Assembly: GCF_002736205.1 (NCBI RefSeq) | Contig: NZ_CP024091.1 | Location: 2,849,555 to 2,913,554 of the forward strand | Reading direction: 5' to 3' | Source of the DNA: Pedobacter ginsengisoli | GTDB taxonomy: Bacteria > Bacteroidota > Bacteroidia > Sphingobacteriales > Sphingobacteriaceae | DNA: 64,000 nt | Shown here: positions 44,885-53,888 of the stretch, piece by piece | Numbering within the stretch: position 1 is the stretch's first letter | How the letters are laid out: the number at the start of each line of letters is the position of its first letter | Made by a program: the position numbers and the translations under genes | The notes under the pieces: model-generated | Seen by the model: the letters and a program-made list of their open reading frames with translations, nothing else | Told to the model about the DNA's origin: nothing | Databases searched by the model: none

Positions 44885-46123
44885 TTATCTTGACACTACA
44901 AAAGGTAAAATACCTATTTCCGGCTGCTCATCAGAAATGATTTGACTAACCAATAAACCGGTAGCTGGCCCCAGGCTCAAACCCATCATACCATGACCGG
45001 TTGCTATAACAAGATTATTCTTTTTTACACTTTTACCAATATATGGTAGCCCATCTGGAGATGCCGGACGGAATCCGTACCAAATATCTTTTAGCAAAGG
45101 CATTGATGGTTTTAAATCAGGAAAGTAATTGGGTACAGCATCTACAATTCCTTTAACCCTATTCATATTTACTTTAGTATTAATCTTATCCAATTCCATT
45201 GTCCCCCCATATCTGATGCTGTCATTCATAGGTGTAATGGCTACCCTGGCCTCACATAGCAAAGCCGGTACTGTCAAACGTTGCTGAGGCTCGGGCTCCA
45301 TAAAAGAATATCCTTTCCCTGGCATTAATAATACCTTTTCTCCAGCCATTTTAGCTACCGCTGGTGACCATGATCCTGTAGCGATTACATAATGATCTGC
45401 TTCCCAAACCTGATTTCCTGTAAACACCTTTAATATGCGTTTATTATCCGTTTCAATTCGGTCAACTTCTGGCCCCTTTACAATTTCAACCCCCACCTGA
45501 AGCAAATATTTATATAAAGCATTCATTAATTTACTGGGATACAAATGAGCATCGCAACGATAATGTACTGCACCTAAAACATCTAACTTTAAATCTGGTT
45601 GTAATTTCTTGCATTCATCAGCATCCAATATAGTCATCTCCAAACCAAGTTCAAGGGCTTTATCAACCAAATGAGCTTCTTCTTCTGCCGCCTTTTCAGT
45701 TTTGTAAAATGCAAGAATCCCTTTATGATTGAGTTCAAAATAATCAAGCTCCTTAGCTAGTTCATCATACAGCGATTTGCTTAACAGAGACAGATCTCGC
45801 AAGGGTATTGCAGATTTATCCAAGTGTTTTGTAGTGGCATGTCTAACGAATTTCAGTCCCCAATTAATTAAATTTGAGTCTAATGAGGGTCGCACATAAA
45901 ATGGGCTCTTACTATTAAACATCCAGCGAATTCCTTGCTTAATCATTCCTGGTGCCGCTAATGGCACAAAATGGCTTGGCACAATCATACCTGCGTTACC
46001 ATAAGAGCAATTATCAAGTGCATCTTCCTTATCCAGTATAGTTACCTTATGTCCTTTTTTTTGCAAATAATAGGCTGAACTTAACCCCACTATTCCAGCT
46101 CCGATAATTATAACCTTCGACAT
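44885..46123 (-). CDS. D-hydroxyproline dehydrogenase-like FAD oxidoreductase (DadA family)
   Basis: This 412-residue flavoprotein starts with the FAD-binding VIIGAGIVGLSSAYYLQKKGH and ends with the family segment IATGHGMMGLSLGPATG. It belongs to the D-amino acid dehydrogenase/D-hydroxyproline dehydrogenase family. With the epimerase, deaminase and semialdehyde dehydrogenase in the same run, it should oxidise cis-4-hydroxy-D-proline to pyrroline-4-hydroxy-2-carboxylate. It begins 24 bp after the epimerase gene. A sarcosine- or D-amino-acid-specific role is the alternative but fits the context less well. Confidence 0.87.
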   Translation of the reverse strand: MSKVIIIGAGIVGLSSAYYLQKKGHKVTILDKEDALDNCSYGNAGMIVPSHFVPLAAPGMIKQGIRWMFNSKSPFYVRPSLDSNLINWGLKFVRHATTKHLDKSAIPLRDLSLLSKSLYDELAKELDYFELNHKGILAFYKTEKAAEEEAHLVDKALELGLEMTILDADECKKLQPDLKLDVLGAVHYRCDAHLYPSKLMNALYKYLLQVGVEIVKGPEVDRIETDNKRILKVFTGNQVWEADHYVIATGSWSPAVAKMAGEKVLLMPGKGYSFMEPEPQQRLTVPALLCEARVAITPMNDSIRYGGTMELDKINTKVNMNRVKGIVDAVPNYFPDLKPSMPLLKDIWYGFRPASPDGLPYIGKSVKKNNLVIATGHGMMGLSLGPATGLLVSQIISDEQPEIGILPFVVSR

Positions 46124-46147
46124 TCTTTTTATTTAATCGATAATTCA

Positions 46148-47149
46148 CTAAATCACTTGAAATCCGTATGCATAGGGATCATCTTCTGCATCAATTTTGA
46201 TGGTATTGTAACCATACACTTTTGCCCATCCCTCAACACTGGGTATAATGGCCTTTACACCATTAAGCTCAACTACATCCTCAACCCTGCCTATAAACTT
46301 GCTTCCAATAAAACTTTCGTGAATAAAAGTTTCCCCTTGTTTCAACTTGCCTTTTGCATATAATTGTGCCATACGCGCAGAAGTTCCAGTTCCACAGGGC
46401 GACCTATCAATTGCTTTATCTCCATAAAAAACTGCATTTCTGGCAGTAGAAGAGGGGTCTAATGTTTGGCCTGTCCACAAAACATGGCTACAGCCATTAA
46501 TTGTTTCATCCAAAGGATGCACAAACGTGTATTTTTCATTTATTCTTTTGCGTATTGCCTGGCTCCAGGTTATGAGTTGTGAAGCTGTATAATTTTCGAG
46601 CCCCGGAAAGTGAGCCTGAGGATCTATGATAGCATAAAAATTTCCGCCATAGGCAACATCAAAAGTTAGCAATCCCAAGTCCGGGCATTCAATCTCCAGG
46701 TTTTCTGCGGCTAGATAAGACGCTACATTTCTAAGTTTTACTGATTTAACTTTCTTACCTTCTTGTTTGTATTCTATCAATACCAAGCCCGCAGGTGCTT
46801 CCATTCTAATCAATCCTGGCACTTTTGGCTGAATTAATCCTTCCTCTATTGCTATGGTAATGGTACCAATTGTTCCATGGCCACACATTGGCAGGCATCC
46901 ACTTGTTTCTATAAAAAGAACCGCCACATCATTATCAGGATTGTGTGGTTGATAAAGTATACTTCCCGACATCATATCATGACCACGGGGTTCAAACATC
47001 AATCCGGTTCTGATCCAATCAAATTCTTTCAAAAAATGTTGCCGTTTTTCGCTCATATTAGCTCCCAGAAGCTGAGGGCCGCCTCCTGCAACCAATCTTA
47101 CCGGATTTCCGCAGGTATGTGCATCAATACAAAAAAAAGTCTTACTCAT
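46148..47149 (-). CDS. 4-hydroxyproline 2-epimerase
   Basis: This cofactor-independent enzyme of the proline racemase family has 333 residues. Both catalytic cysteines are present: Cys89 in LPMCGHGTIGT and Cys252 in DRSPCGTGTSARM. The two-Cys form distinguishes true epimerases/racemases from the Thr/Cys dehydratases. It converts trans-4-hydroxy-L-proline to cis-4-hydroxy-D-proline. Its start overlaps the end of the aldehyde dehydrogenase gene, and the dehydrogenase acting on its product follows directly. A proline racemase activity is less likely given the neighbours. Confidence 0.9.
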   Translation of the reverse strand: MSKTFFCIDAHTCGNPVRLVAGGGPQLLGANMSEKRQHFLKEFDWIRTGLMFEPRGHDMMSGSILYQPHNPDNDVAVLFIETSGCLPMCGHGTIGTITIAIEEGLIQPKVPGLIRMEAPAGLVLIEYKQEGKKVKSVKLRNVASYLAAENLEIECPDLGLLTFDVAYGGNFYAIIDPQAHFPGLENYTASQLITWSQAIRKRINEKYTFVHPLDETINGCSHVLWTGQTLDPSSTARNAVFYGDKAIDRSPCGTGTSARMAQLYAKGKLKQGETFIHESFIGSKFIGRVEDVVELNGVKAIIPSVEGWAKVYGYNTIKIDAEDDPYAYGFQVI

Positions 47150-48722
47150 GTGTCATTTTCTGATTTACTGTTCTAAGAATACCTAATGGATTTCCGTTTT
47201 TCAGTTCAGGTGGCAATAAGTCCTGCACCCAATCCTGATAGGCCAAAGGCCTTACAAATCGTTTAATGGCAGTTGTGCCTACCGAAGTAAACCGGCTATC
47301 GTTGGTTGCCGGGAATGGCCCACCGTGCTGCATTGCAGCACAAACCTCAACACCTGTTGGCACTCCGTTCAAAATAATCCTGCCCGTTTTGTCTATCAGT
47401 TTAGCTATTAAAGTATTAAAGAGAAGAAGTTCTTCCTGTTCAGCCATCAATGTGATGGTAAGCTGTCCTTTCAGTACATTAATCACATTTTCTAATTCAT
47501 TAATATCTTCTGCAACTACAAGCAAAGAATATGGGCCGAAAATTTCTTCTTGGAGTTTCGGATTATTTATGAAATCAACAGCGTTAACCTCTGCAATTAT
47601 GGCTTTTGATTGATTTTGCAACTCTTTATTTTCTGAGGTTGAAGAAGCCAATATTGAAACGCCTATCTCCTCTTCGATTTCAGATGAAACCTTATTATAG
47701 TTATTAGCAATGCCTTCGGTGAGCATGGTTGAGGAAGGAATTACATTTATTGCTTCAGCCAATGCAGCTTTAAAAGTTTCTAATGCTGCCGATTTAATGG
47801 TTAATAACAGACCTGGATTTGTACAAAACTGGCCTGCCCCTAAGGTAATAGAAGCTGCATATTTTTTAGCTAGTTCTGAGGTAGAAGTTTCTAATGCATC
47901 CGGGAGAAACACTACTGGATTTATGCTACCCATTTCAGCAAATACTGGAATTGGATGTTCCCTTTCATTTGCCAGTTGCACTAAACCCATTCCTCCTTTA
48001 AATGATCCTGTAAAAGCAACCGCTTTGGTCAGAGGGTGCTTCACTAAACCTGCACCAACAGCATAACCATCATCATAAAGCAAAGAAAAAACACCTTTGG
48101 GAATTCCGCACAATTCAACTGCCTTTACAATTGCCTGCCCTACTATTGCACTAGTCCCCAAATGGGCAGGATGAGCCTTTACTATTACGGGGCATCCTGA
48201 TGCGAAAGCAGATGCAGTGTCGCCGCCAGCAACAGAGAACGCAAGTGGAAAATTACTGGCTCCAAAAATAACAACGGGCCCTATTGGAACTAGCATTCTT
48301 CTGATATCAGGTTTTGGTTGAGGTTGACGGTCTGGCAATGCGGTATCTATAATGGCATCTACCCACGAACCTTCACTCACTAAGCTTGCAAACATTCTGA
48401 GTTGCCCTGTAGTTCTTCCTAACTCGCCCTGTAAACGTGGTAAAGGCAAACCGCTTTCCTTTGCAGCCCGATTCACAAGAATTTCCCCTACCTTATTCAA
48501 CTCATCTGCAATAGCATTAAGAAAGGCAGCTTTGATATCTTTATCAATAAAACGATAAGTTTGGAAAGCATCGACAGCCAATGCCAATGCACTTTCTACA
48601 AGGCTTTCGTTGGCTCTTGAAAACTCTCCTTCCAGTAACAGTCCGGTACTGGGATCTGCAGCTTTAAGGAATTCTCGATCACCTGTCTGGTAAAGCGAAC
48701 CTATGATATTTTTTCCATTCAT
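47142..48722 (-). CDS. 2-oxoglutarate semialdehyde dehydrogenase
   Basis: About 526 residues from the ATG at 48722, whose ATGA overlaps the stop of the deaminase gene. It is an NADP-type aldehyde dehydrogenase of the long KGSADH branch, with FGASNFPLAFSVAGGDTASA, catalytic Cys in GAGQFCTNPG and a late GVPTGVEVCAAMQHGGPFPA. It converts alpha-ketoglutarate semialdehyde to 2-oxoglutarate, the last step of hydroxyproline breakdown. Operon position with the deaminase and epimerase supports this over other KGSADH routes (sugar acids). Confidence 0.9.
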   Translation of the reverse strand: MNGKNIIGSLYQTGDREFLKAADPSTGLLLEGEFSRANESLVESALALAVDAFQTYRFIDKDIKAAFLNAIADELNKVGEILVNRAAKESGLPLPRLQGELGRTTGQLRMFASLVSEGSWVDAIIDTALPDRQPQPKPDIRRMLVPIGPVVIFGASNFPLAFSVAGGDTASAFASGCPVIVKAHPAHLGTSAIVGQAIVKAVELCGIPKGVFSLLYDDGYAVGAGLVKHPLTKAVAFTGSFKGGMGLVQLANEREHPIPVFAEMGSINPVVFLPDALETSTSELAKKYAASITLGAGQFCTNPGLLLTIKSAALETFKAALAEAINVIPSSTMLTEGIANNYNKVSSEIEEEIGVSILASSTSENKELQNQSKAIIAEVNAVDFINNPKLQEEIFGPYSLLVVAEDINELENVINVLKGQLTITLMAEQEELLLFNTLIAKLIDKTGRIILNGVPTGVEVCAAMQHGGPFPATNDSRFTSVGTTAIKRFVRPLAYQDWVQDLLPPELKNGNPLGILRTVNQKMTHE

Positions 48723-49654
48723 AATTCCTGGTGAGCTAATGCACCCCAAGATCCAACTGGTAATTCCGGACGGTTAGCCAGAGCATCATCAATAATTTTA
48801 AGCACTCTGGCTCTTTCATCGCCAGCTATAAGTAATCTTGGCGCACGAACAGTTTCGGTTCCAAGTCCTGTTGCTACTTCTGCCAATTTAATATATTGAA
48901 CTAACTTAGGATGAATATCTAACTCTAAAACTGGTAAAAACCAGCGATAAATGGTCAGTGCCTCAGTAATTCGGTTAGCTTTAATTAACCTAAAAATTGC
49001 TACTGTTTCTTTTGGAAATGCATCAACCAAGCCAGCTACCCAGCCATGGGCACCCATTACAATACTTTCCATAGCGAGTGGATCAACACCGGTAAAAATC
49101 TTGAAACGATCACCAAAGCGGTTAATTAACCTTGTTACATTTGAAACGTCTCTGGTTGACTCCTTAATAGCCTGGATATTATCGTATTTTGTCAATACCT
49201 CAAACATGTCTAAGGTAACCTCGATTTTATAATCGACAGGATTATTGTAAATCATAATCGGCAGCTTGGTTGACTCAGCAATAGCACCAAAATAGGCCAG
49301 GGTCTCCTCCTTGGCTGCATTGTAACGCATTGGCGGCAATAACATTAAACCGCTAGCACCTAATGATTCTGCTCTATTAGCTACTTCAATGGCTTTTTTT
49401 GTGGTAGATTCAGCAATATTAAGTAATACAGGAACTTTCCCATCAACAAAATTAATGGTGTGAACCAATAGTTCATATTTTTCATCATCAGTAAGCACAC
49501 TTGCTTCTCCGAGAGATCCACCTAGAATAATGCCTTCTGCCCCTGCCTCTAGCTGCGCAGAAATGTTCAGATCGAAAGTTTCAAAATCCAGTTCATCGTT
49601 AGCTGTAAATTTTGTAGTTACAGCAGGGAAAACCCCTTTCCATTGTATACCCAT
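48719..49654 (-). CDS. Pyrroline-4-hydroxy-2-carboxylate deaminase (DHDPS family)
   Basis: This 311-residue class I aldolase-fold protein has the Schiff-base Lys164 in AIKEST and the catalytic Tyr136 in MIYNNP. The family includes dihydrodipicolinate synthase; next to hydroxyproline genes the member is the deaminase giving alpha-ketoglutarate semialdehyde and ammonia. It is the first gene of the operon, with a TAGCTTTG -7 box just upstream, and its stop overlaps the next start. True DapA function is unlikely because housekeeping dapA is not part of such a cluster. Confidence 0.88.
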   Translation of the reverse strand: MGIQWKGVFPAVTTKFTANDELDFETFDLNISAQLEAGAEGIILGGSLGEASVLTDDEKYELLVHTINFVDGKVPVLLNIAESTTKKAIEVANRAESLGASGLMLLPPMRYNAAKEETLAYFGAIAESTKLPIMIYNNPVDYKIEVTLDMFEVLTKYDNIQAIKESTRDVSNVTRLINRFGDRFKIFTGVDPLAMESIVMGAHGWVAGLVDAFPKETVAIFRLIKANRITEALTIYRWFLPVLELDIHPKLVQYIKLAEVATGLGTETVRAPRLLIAGDERARVLKIIDDALANRPELPVGSWGALAHQEL

Positions 49655-49684
49655 TGCAATCTTCTTTTAATTATTTACGATATT

Positions 49685-49732
49685 CAAAGCTAGGCTGGAA
49701 AATGGTATACCTGTTATTGGATTTTAACCAAT
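49685..49732 (-). promoter_or_regulatory. Promoter and candidate operator of the hydroxyproline operon
   Basis: On the minus strand TAGCTTTG (49692-49685) fits the -7 consensus 30 bp before the deaminase gene. About 24 bp further upstream lies the inverted repeat ATTGG-N7-CCAAT (49716-49732), a plausible site for the AraC protein. The -33 element is not clear. Confidence 0.5.
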
Positions 49733-49794
49733 ATTAGTTTAAAATAGGCCAATTGACATTTCAATTGTTCCCTTAATAACTCATCGCCTAAAAT

Positions 49795-52083
49795 TTATTC
49801 ATAAAAATCTTTCGCAACAGATTTCCATTTTTGATAGAGCGACTTAACAACAACTCCCTCATTTCCGGATGGTTTAACGGCAGATAACTTGCCAGGAGTA
49901 TTAACCCAATCGGCCTCCCATTTAGAAATCATCTTATAAAAATCATTTACTTCATTTGCAGGCCTGTTAAACCGATGGTTAATATTGATCTCTTTATATC
50001 TGGATGCAGAGTCCTTTTTTATTTCTTTACTTAAAAAATCAATAAACATTTTCCATCGAGGTTGATAGAAACTGCTAACTAATCCATTCCATTGACGAGC
50101 AGAATAATCATATTGGATCGCATTAGCATCATAAGGCCCCCATATGGTAAGAATACCTCTCGCATTCTTCTCGTAAAGATTCTTTTCTTCATTATTGCTC
50201 CCAATGGACCTGGCATCAGAAATCCACTTACCTAATAAGAATTCCTTTCTGGTTCCTAACAACTTATCAAAATCATGCATTAAGCCCATAAATTGTGTAC
50301 TATACTTATTAAAATCACTAGCATTACCTACCAGATAAGCCTCTGCCATCTTTTTTTGAAGCGGAATTGCAAGATCTGCTAAGCATTGGCGCATCAAATC
50401 TACCAGATCATATTTGTAAGTATCTCTTTGTTGAATTACGAGCGATGTTTTCAATAACATAGAAGCTGCCTGCCACAAACTGGCAAAATGATATTTCTTT
50501 TCACTGTTAAGTGCCCCATTTGGAGATGCTCCATTAATTTTTAATGCAGGTCTTGCACATATTGCCGATTCCATAAAGGTTTCCACTCCATGTTTACCAT
50601 ATATAGTATTTAACAAAGTATCCCATGCTACAATGGTAGCTTGATCTATTTTTCCGTATCTGGACTTTAAGTAATTATGTAACCAGATCTTTGTATCAGG
50701 CTTTTCCATATACCATGCCATTTCACTTGCAGCCTCATAGATTATAGGATTATGCTCTATGGCTTCGGGAAACATACCAATGCCCTTAAAAGATTTACTT
50801 TGTTCGGGTTTATTAAGTAATGCCGGGTAGCGGCCCAATACGGCATCCAGGTCACCTCCCATCGCTGTATTACCTCCAAAATTGTGAATAATTCCCGCTA
50901 TCCAAGGCCTACCCCAAAATGCATCGCTCCCTTTCCATCGTTGTGTATTAAGATCTAACATTAAGATTTTATCTTCTGGTATAGCCTCTACTATTGGTTT
51001 GCGCATACTCCAGGTTTGCATTGCAATAACAGCTTTTGGATCTACAGATGTTGTTGCCTGATAAATAGCCTTGCCGACTGACGAAAGGTAATGATCACCT
51101 TTTACGGGTGGTTCTCCCTCATGAAAAGGATCAGCGGCGTAGAAATGATCTGTACCAAAAAGCCTGGTCTGTTCTTCCAAAAAAGTTTTTGACATCCTGG
51201 CAAATAAAGGATCCAGTGGATCCAGCTGCGCTGTTCCCTCTCCAACATAAAACCAGATCGGTTTTTTTAGAATTTTTGCTTCTGGCTGTTTCTCTATCAG
51301 TTTAATTGGCACATAACCTGTAAAACCTTGTAAAATTGGTTTCATGCCAAGTTCGCGCTCACGCTGCAAGATCTTGTTTCCCAGCACAATACTTCGTCCA
51401 ATCCATTTCTGGGGTAATGGTCCATAAATCCCTTCTATATTTGTCATCCATTGCCAGGCTTGATAAGCAGGTCCTACTAAAAAAGATCGAATTTCATTAT
51501 CATTCATACCATATTGCCGTAAAGTCTGTTGCCATACGGCTTCCTGTCCAACAATTGCTAGCGGCATATTCACGCCATGTAAAGCCATCCAATCTATTTC
51601 CTTTTCCCAGCGCTCCCAATCCCACCAGGTCATAGAATAATTAAATGTGCAATAATTAAGATAAGCCCTGTCACGATATGGAGATGAAATTCTTATTTTC
51701 TTCTTGATTGAAGGTAATCTTGCAGGTAAGTCCATATTGTCTCCACACCAACTTTGCTGCATGTGACAATAATATTTCATATACCAATTAAGTGCCGATC
51801 CAATTGATACCGGATTGTTTCCTCTTAATACTACCTTCCCATTCTTATTTTCCAGTTCAAAAACATCATTCCCGTTATCAGCATTAATAAAATCAAAATC
51901 AATTTGATTAAAGTGATTGGGAAGTACTCTTTTTAATAATTCTTTTGTGGCTTTTAACCTTTGGTCATCTACTTTCCCTATCTGTAAATTTGAACTTCTT
52001 TTCTGTAAAGCAGAAGCTGTTTGAATGAGGAGGGTGCAAAATAACAGAAGTATTGAAGCAGTACTGGCAACTTTTTTAATCAT
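49795..52083 (-). CDS. Alpha-N-acetylglucosaminidase (GH89)
   Basis: About 762 residues from the ATG at 52083, with a signal peptide ending TASA. It is homologous to human NAGLU and bacterial GH89 enzymes, with the tim-barrel core starting at YCTFNYSMTWWDWERWEKEIDW. The two catalytic glutamates are visible: Glu322 in DPFHEGEPP and Glu440 in GMFPEAIEHNP, matching the family's acid/base and nucleophile contexts. It removes terminal alpha-linked GlcNAc, as in heparan sulfate or alpha-GlcNAc-capped mucin glycans. It follows susD by 79 bp and is the only glycosidase of this locus in the window. Confidence 0.92.
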   Translation of the reverse strand: MIKKVASTASILLLFCTLLIQTASALQKRSSNLQIGKVDDQRLKATKELLKRVLPNHFNQIDFDFINADNGNDVFELENKNGKVVLRGNNPVSIGSALNWYMKYYCHMQQSWCGDNMDLPARLPSIKKKIRISSPYRDRAYLNYCTFNYSMTWWDWERWEKEIDWMALHGVNMPLAIVGQEAVWQQTLRQYGMNDNEIRSFLVGPAYQAWQWMTNIEGIYGPLPQKWIGRSIVLGNKILQRERELGMKPILQGFTGYVPIKLIEKQPEAKILKKPIWFYVGEGTAQLDPLDPLFARMSKTFLEEQTRLFGTDHFYAADPFHEGEPPVKGDHYLSSVGKAIYQATTSVDPKAVIAMQTWSMRKPIVEAIPEDKILMLDLNTQRWKGSDAFWGRPWIAGIIHNFGGNTAMGGDLDAVLGRYPALLNKPEQSKSFKGIGMFPEAIEHNPIIYEAASEMAWYMEKPDTKIWLHNYLKSRYGKIDQATIVAWDTLLNTIYGKHGVETFMESAICARPALKINGASPNGALNSEKKYHFASLWQAASMLLKTSLVIQQRDTYKYDLVDLMRQCLADLAIPLQKKMAEAYLVGNASDFNKYSTQFMGLMHDFDKLLGTRKEFLLGKWISDARSIGSNNEEKNLYEKNARGILTIWGPYDANAIQYDYSARQWNGLVSSFYQPRWKMFIDFLSKEIKKDSASRYKEININHRFNRPANEVNDFYKMISKWEADWVNTPGKLSAVKPSGNEGVVVKSLYQKWKSVAKDFYE

Positions 52084-52162
52084 ATACTTTTTCTTTATTA
52101 ACAAGTACCCCATCGCATGAATATGACTCAAAAAAAATTGAATATTTTATTCTTAATTGCTA

Positions 52163-53878
52163 CTATTCCAGTGTTGGGTTAAATGTACCTCCATCCCAAC
52201 CACTATTCTGAATCAAATTTGGGTTTTTATCAATCTCACCTTTACTAATTGGGAAAAAGTAATAGGAATTTGGCGTTGACATCACATTAGTTCCATTCCC
52301 CAAAAGGGGCATAACACTGTAAGTAAAATCCTCTGGTTTAAGCAAATAAACAGCACCATCTGCGGGATTCCTGCCATCTTTCAATATTGCCAACAACCCA
52401 TTTTTAACCAATCCGTTCGTCTCATTTAAACTCCTGGTCCTTCGCAAATCATTGAAACGCTTACCTTCAAAGATAAATTCAATTCTACGCTCCCGATATA
52501 TTGCCTTTCTCATTTCATCCTTACCTAAACTTGCTCCAAGTCCATAAAGGTTATTTTCTCCTGGCTCAATACCTGCACGCTTACGAATGCGAATCAATAC
52601 ATCTAATGCTTCATCCACCTTACCAGTTTCATTTGCGGCTTCCGCAAAATTTAATAAAACTTCAGCATAACGAAGTTCTATCCAATCTGTTTCATTGTTT
52701 GTTACGTCTGACTGTGTTAAAGTAGGATCCATCCCCTTTAGCGGATAAAAACCAGTTCTAGGGTAATTCTGCCCGGGACCAAACACATCATCCTGATGTG
52801 CTATACCAGCAGCAGTGTATTGTTTACGACCAGTTTTATCGCTCAGTTCATAAGAAGCCCCATTATATACTACAGAAGCATAAAATCTCGGATCACGATT
52901 CGTCCAATAAGTTTGCAGGTTGTAAATGTATTTTGAAGAAAGCCCAGGCTGAAAGCCATCCTTCATTGGATAAGCCTGGATCATTTCCCATACTGGCTGA
53001 TCTCCTCCTGTACTATTTTTTGATTCACTTAAAGGCCTACAATGATCTTCTTGTCGTCCATTAGTTTTATTTGGTTTCTTAAATATAATGCTAAATATTG
53101 CTTCCTTGTTTCCTTTATTATTTTTATCCCAAATTCCGGAATAGTCAGAATTTAAGTCGTACCCTAGTACAGCTAACTGATCCTTTGCCTCTTTATTTGC
53201 CTCATAGGCCTTTATCCAGTCGTCATTGCTATATGGATTAGCCGGGTGAAATTGTGGACTAGCTTTATAAAGGAGAACTCTGCCCAAATATGCTATTACA
53301 GTAGCTTTATCAACTTTGCCTCTATTATTCCCAGTGTACTTATTGGGCAACAAGGTAGCAGCCTTTTGAAGGTCCGACTCTATAAAATCAAAACACTCTT
53401 TGGTCGAATTTCTTTTAACCATAAGGTTATCATTAATCCCTTGCGGTCTATCAATAATAGGTACTCCCCCATGATAGATAACTGTATTAAAATACAAAAA
53501 TGCTCTCATAAAATATGCCTGCCCTTTAATAGGATTTTTGGCTGATGCCGATAAGCTACCCTTATCTATTTCAGTAAGCAAAACGTTTATATTTCTTATT
53601 GTTACATATGGCCATCTTTTAAATAAAGTCCCATTGGAAGTCACAGCATCCACGCCAAGATTCCCAAATGATTCGTCAGCATTACCACCATTATCGACTG
53701 GCCATCCGCCAAACACATTAGGATATATATTTGTTAAATAAGCCTGCGAAAGTTGTGTATCATTCCATACTTTATCCGGATCAATTGCACCCGTATTTTC
53801 CACATCTAGAATTTTCTTACATCCTGAAAAGGAAATAAGAAAAGATAGGAAACACATTATATAGATTATTTTTTTCAT
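52163..53878 (-). CDS. SusD/RagB family glycan-binding lipoprotein (GH89 locus)
   Basis: About 571 residues from the ATG at 53878, with a lipobox SFSGCKK. It has the SusD N- and C-terminal regions with TPR helices, including IKGQAYFMRAFLYFNTVIYHGGVPII and ELRYAEVLLNFAEAANETG, and ends with the usual WDGGTFNPTLE. It caps the SusC transporter encoded 10 bp upstream and captures the glycan at the surface. It is closely similar to the second SusD at 59446-61200, indicating a duplication. Confidence 0.93.
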   Translation of the reverse strand: MKKIIYIMCFLSFLISFSGCKKILDVENTGAIDPDKVWNDTQLSQAYLTNIYPNVFGGWPVDNGGNADESFGNLGVDAVTSNGTLFKRWPYVTIRNINVLLTEIDKGSLSASAKNPIKGQAYFMRAFLYFNTVIYHGGVPIIDRPQGINDNLMVKRNSTKECFDFIESDLQKAATLLPNKYTGNNRGKVDKATVIAYLGRVLLYKASPQFHPANPYSNDDWIKAYEANKEAKDQLAVLGYDLNSDYSGIWDKNNKGNKEAIFSIIFKKPNKTNGRQEDHCRPLSESKNSTGGDQPVWEMIQAYPMKDGFQPGLSSKYIYNLQTYWTNRDPRFYASVVYNGASYELSDKTGRKQYTAAGIAHQDDVFGPGQNYPRTGFYPLKGMDPTLTQSDVTNNETDWIELRYAEVLLNFAEAANETGKVDEALDVLIRIRKRAGIEPGENNLYGLGASLGKDEMRKAIYRERRIEFIFEGKRFNDLRRTRSLNETNGLVKNGLLAILKDGRNPADGAVYLLKPEDFTYSVMPLLGNGTNVMSTPNSYYFFPISKGEIDKNPNLIQNSGWDGGTFNPTLE

Positions 53879-53888
53879 GTTAAATGTG

